Below, in pieces: positions 61,654-64,000 of a stretch of DNA of 64,000 nt. The stretch comes from Actinoplanes sp. DH11 (GTDB lineage: Bacteria > Actinomycetota > Actinomycetes > Mycobacteriales > Micromonosporaceae). The notes under the pieces are model-generated. The model made no database searches, had not been told where the DNA came from, and saw only the letters and a program-made list of their open reading frames with translations. Location of the stretch: positions 32,529 to 96,528 of the forward strand of contig NZ_JAHWGU010000033.1 in the NCBI RefSeq assembly GCF_020873875.1. The letters run 5' to 3'. Every line of letters starts with the position of its first letter. Positions within the stretch are counted from its first letter, which is position 1. Position numbers and translations under genes: made by a program.

Positions 61654-62506
61654 GGAAACGTACCGTAGTACCTGGCCGCGCCTGAGCGAGCGGGGTCACG
61701 TCCCCGACCACTCCGATCACCGGATATCCGCCGGTCGTGGGGTGGTCGGCGAGGAAGACGATCGGCTGCCCGTCCGCCGGCACCTGCACGGCGCCGAGCA
61801 CCACGCCTTCGGAGGGCAGTTCGCCGGCCCGGGTGCGGGTCAGGGCGGTGCCGGCCAGCCGGCATCCGACGCGGTTGCTCATCGGGCTCACCGTGTACGG
61901 GTGACCGAACAGTCCCGCGACCTCGAACCAGTCGTCGCGCGGCCCCAGCCGGACCCCCAGCACGACGCTGTCCGCCGGCTCCGGCGCACCGAGCAGGCCG
62001 CCCGGAGCCCCGGACGCGACCGGCAGGCCGCCCGGAGCCGCGGACGAGCCCCCGGCACCCCCGATCGGCAGTGTCATCCCGTCGGCCAGCCGCTCCGGGC
62101 CCAGCCCGGCCAGCGTGTCCGTGGACCGGCTGCCCAGCACCGGTTCGACAGCGATCCCGCCGGCCACCGCGACGTAGGAGCGCACCCCACGCACCGCCCG
62201 CCCGATCTCCAGCACCCCGCCCGCCGGCACCTCGATCACCGGACCGCCGACGGGCACCTTGTCGAGTTTCACGGCGGCCACCGCGCCGGTCACCGCCACG
62301 ATGGCCGGCGTCTCGAACCGCAGCCGGCAGCCCAGCAGGGTGGTTTCCAGCCCGGCCGCGTGGTCCGGGTTGCCGACGAGCCGGTTGGCGCGTCCCAGGG
62401 CCGGTGCGTCGAGCGCGCCGGAGCGGGGCACGCCGAGGTGCGCGTACCCGGGGCGGCCCTGGTCCTGCACGGTGGTGAGCGGGCCCGCCCGCAGCACGGT
62501 GATCAT
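61640..62506 (-). CDS. pxpC: 5-oxoprolinase subunit C (biotin-dependent-carboxyltransferase-like)
   Basis: This 288-residue protein of the KipA/AHS2 family begins MITVLRAGPLTTVQDQGRPG and has VPRSGALDAPALGRANRLVG and a C-terminal ADHPTTGGYPVIGVV. An insert around residues 150-175 is Ala/Gly/Pro-rich (GGLPVASGAPGGLLGAPEPA) and looks like a local repeat expansion. The ATG overlaps the pxpB stop (ATGA). Confidence 0.93.
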   Translation of the reverse strand: MITVLRAGPLTTVQDQGRPGYAHLGVPRSGALDAPALGRANRLVGNPDHAAGLETTLLGCRLRFETPAIVAVTGAVAAVKLDKVPVGGPVIEVPAGGVLEIGRAVRGVRSYVAVAGGIAVEPVLGSRSTDTLAGLGPERLADGMTLPIGGAGGSSAAPGGLPVASGAPGGLLGAPEPADSVVLGVRLGPRDDWFEVAGLFGHPYTVSPMSNRVGCRLAGTALTRTRAGELPSEGVVLGAVQVPADGQPIVFLADHPTTGGYPVIGVVGDVTPLAQARPGTTVRFRELD

Positions 62507-63108
62507 TGCTGGACCAGTTGGACGCGGGTGCCCGGGGAGAGCAGGGCGGGCTGCTCCGCCCGTACGGTGAAAAGCTCCAAGCCGGTGTGGCCGACCAGCC
62601 GCCACCCGCCCGGTGAGGCCGTGGGGTAGATCCCGGCGTAACCACCGGCGAGCGCGACGGAACCGGCCGGCACGCGAGGCCGCGGAGCGGCGAGCCGGGG
62701 CACCGCCCACGCCTCCGGCAGACCACGGAGATAGGCGAAACCGGGCGCGAATCCGCAGAACGCCACCGTCAGCGGCGTCTCGACCAGGCGTTTCACCGCG
62801 TCCTCGACGGTGACCTGCCAGATCTCGGCTACGTCGGCCAGGTCGTCGCCGTCGAAGGTGGTCGGCACCTCGACGAGCGGACCGGCGGCGGGTGTGGCGT
62901 CCGGTGCCGGTTCCCAGGCGGCGAGGCGCTCCTCGGTGCCGGGCGGTACGCCGTCGAGCAGGACGGTCCGTGCCCCGGGAACGATCTCCACAGCGTCCAG
63001 GTCGCCGATCTCGCGGCGGCGCCAGAGCTCGGCGCGCCAGCCTTCCACGGCGGCCGGGCCGGTGCATTCGATCAGCAGCGCCGAGGCGCCCACGCGTCGT
63101 ACTTTCAT
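62503..63108 (-). CDS. pxpB: 5-oxoprolinase subunit B (KipI/AHS1 family)
   Basis: This 201-residue protein has the conserved FCGFAPGFAYLRGLP and VPAGSVALAGGYAGIYPTAS of allophanate-hydrolase-subunit-1 proteins. It begins MKVRRVGASALLIE. It forms the catalytic B/C pair of 5-oxoprolinase. First gene of the operon; divergent from the trhA-like gene over 78 bp. Confidence 0.94.
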   Translation of the reverse strand: MKVRRVGASALLIECTGPAAVEGWRAELWRRREIGDLDAVEIVPGARTVLLDGVPPGTEERLAAWEPAPDATPAAGPLVEVPTTFDGDDLADVAEIWQVTVEDAVKRLVETPLTVAFCGFAPGFAYLRGLPEAWAVPRLAAPRPRVPAGSVALAGGYAGIYPTASPGGWRLVGHTGLELFTVRAEQPALLSPGTRVQLVQQ

Positions 63109-63163
63109 GGGGAAATCATCGGTGATGGTCTGGCGTATGCGGCGTCACTACCCGCTAGTAACC

Positions 63164-63186
63164 TACGGTGCCGTAACCTGGAACAC
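63164..63186 (+). promoter_or_regulatory. Predicted leaderless promoter of trhA with overlapping palindrome
   Basis: TAACCT (63174-63179) is 7 nt before the GTG. The palindrome TACGGTGCCGTA (63164-63175) overlaps its start, and GTAACCT occurs twice as a direct repeat around it. Confidence 0.5.
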
Positions 63187-63861
63187 GTGACGCCCTCAAC
63201 CCCGTTCCGGATGAAGCCGGCCGATCTCGGTAAGCCGCGTCTGCGCGGCCGGTTGCATCAGTACGCGTTCTTCGTCGCAGTCGTCTGCGGCATCGTCCTC
63301 TGCTCGATCGCCCTCACCCGCCCGGGCATGGCGCCGTTCTTCAGCTGCCTGATCTACAGCATCACGGTCTGCGGCCTGTTCGGCGTGAGTGCGCTCTACC
63401 ATCGCCGGGTCTGGAGTGAACGCGGCTACCAGATCATGCGGCGGATGGATCACTCGATGATCTTCATCTTCATCGCCGGCACCTACACGCCGTTCTGCGT
63501 GCTGCTGCTCGACAAGGGCATGGCCACGCTGATGCTGAGCCTGGTCTGGTTCGGCGCCCTCGGCGGTGTCGCCCTCAAACTGATCTGGCCGCACCTGCCC
63601 CGGTGGGTCGGCGCGCCGCTCTACGTGGCACTGGGCTGGGTCGCCGTGGCAATCATCCCGGACGTGCTGCACGTCAGCGTGACGTGCTTGGTCCTGATGA
63701 TCGTCGGCGGTCTGATCTACACCGTCGGCGCGGTCTTCTACGCCCTGCGGCGGCCGAACCCGTGGCCGACCGTCTTCGGCCACCACGAGTTCTTCCACGC
63801 GTGCACGCTGGTGGCGGCGATAAGCCACCACATCGCGATCTACTTTGCCCTCTACGCCTGA
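63187..63861 (+). CDS. trhA: Hemolysin III / TrhA (PAQR-family) membrane protein
   Basis: This 224-residue protein has seven transmembrane helices. Family residues: SALYHRRVW after helix 2, RMDHSMIFIFIAGTYTPFCV, and the C-terminal GHHEFFHACTLVAAISHHIA with the HxxxH metal site. Bacterial members maintain membrane energy and fluidity and are sometimes called hemolysin III. GTG 63187 lies 7 nt after TAACCT without a Shine-Dalgarno (leaderless type). Confidence 0.92.
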   Translation: MTPSTPFRMKPADLGKPRLRGRLHQYAFFVAVVCGIVLCSIALTRPGMAPFFSCLIYSITVCGLFGVSALYHRRVWSERGYQIMRRMDHSMIFIFIAGTYTPFCVLLLDKGMATLMLSLVWFGALGGVALKLIWPHLPRWVGAPLYVALGWVAVAIIPDVLHVSVTCLVLMIVGGLIYTVGAVFYALRRPNPWPTVFGHHEFFHACTLVAAISHHIAIYFALYA

Positions 63862-63919
63862 GAAGGCCCGGGTCCTTGGGTTCTAGGAGTCGTCGCAACA
63901 CCCCAGTTCAGGGGATGCG

Positions 63920-64000
63920 ATGGACTTCGAGGTCCGGGACCGGTCGGTCAATCAGGGCCGTCGACGTCTGACCCGCGAGCGTGAGGCATATCTTGCGCTC
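63920..64000 (+). mobile_element. 5' end of a probable IS30-family transposase (cut by window edge)
   Basis: The ATG at 63920 opens a frame to the edge, with 27 residues: MDFEVRDRSVNQGRRRLTRE followed by REAYLAL. This resembles the N-terminus of actinobacterial IS30 transposases, where RRRLTREREAY precedes a helix-turn-helix. The sequence 63882-63905 (GGTTCTAGGAGTCGTCGCAA and on) may be the left terminal inverted repeat. Only one end is visible, so the element cannot be confirmed or sized here. Confidence 0.55.

Overview
The window is about 72% GC chromosome. It has many GTG starts, strong third-position GC bias, HspR/HAIR heat-shock control, a Hen1-Pnkp RNA-repair pair, a DUF3151 gene and numerous Gly/Pro/Tyr/Gln-rich membrane proteins. 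This fits an actinomycete of the Micromonosporaceae, most like Actinoplanes. The family and genus assignment is inference from gene content, not a database match. No rRNA, tRNA or CRISPR array was seen.

Layout. 1-12.6 kb: the end of a membrane protein with a disordered tail, then purine biosynthesis genes (purS-purQ-purL on the minus strand, purB, and divergent purD and purA). A secreted S1 protease and an SCP2-fold protein sit among them. purA is followed by a degenerate diacylglycerol-kinase-like protein with a Cys cluster and a MinD/ParA-like ATPase. 12.7-18 kb: DUF3151, divergent ADP-ribosylglycohydrolase and LOG-family genes, a tandemly duplicated pair of tiny Gly/Ser-tailed membrane proteins, and a repeat-rich decayed segment holding an AbiEi-type pseudogene. 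18-25 kb: class II aldolase, an LPXTG-anchored secreted protein, and the hen1-pnkp operon. 25-32.4 kb: two DedA proteins around a large inverted repeat, a class II aldolase/adducin protein, an ArsR regulator, and two four-helix membrane proteins with proline-rich tails. 33-43.7 kb: clpB and dnaK-grpE-dnaJ-hspR, each preceded by a HAIR operator, enclosing an MFS exporter and a KhtTU-like cation/proton antiporter pair. 43.8-50.3 kb: two overlapping dynamin-like GTPases, an unknown protein and a disordered membrane protein. 50.7-54.3 kb: E1-alpha, E1-beta and E2 of a 2-oxoacid dehydrogenase. 54.5-64 kb: a 45-residue basic protein, a 1274-residue disordered protein with an LppU-like C-terminus, an NHLRC2-type thioredoxin/beta-propeller protein, 5-oxoprolinase pxpBCA, a TrhA/hemolysin III protein, and the first codons of a probable IS30-family transposase at the edge.

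Most of the window is ordinary core chromosome. Three themes stand out. First, at least nine genes start directly 6-8 nt after a TAnnnT- or CAnGAT-like -10 hexamer with no Shine-Dalgarno, which points to leaderless mRNAs. Second, eight membrane proteins carry long low-complexity tails encoded by visible tandem repeats. Third, the 15.4-17.4 kb stretch is an active repeat and duplication zone that has destroyed at least one gene. No clearly new multi-gene system was found. The best candidates for new biology are the Cys-cluster/pseudokinase protein paired with a ParA-like ATPase, the glycohydrolase/LOG divergent pair, and the disordered-tail membrane proteins.
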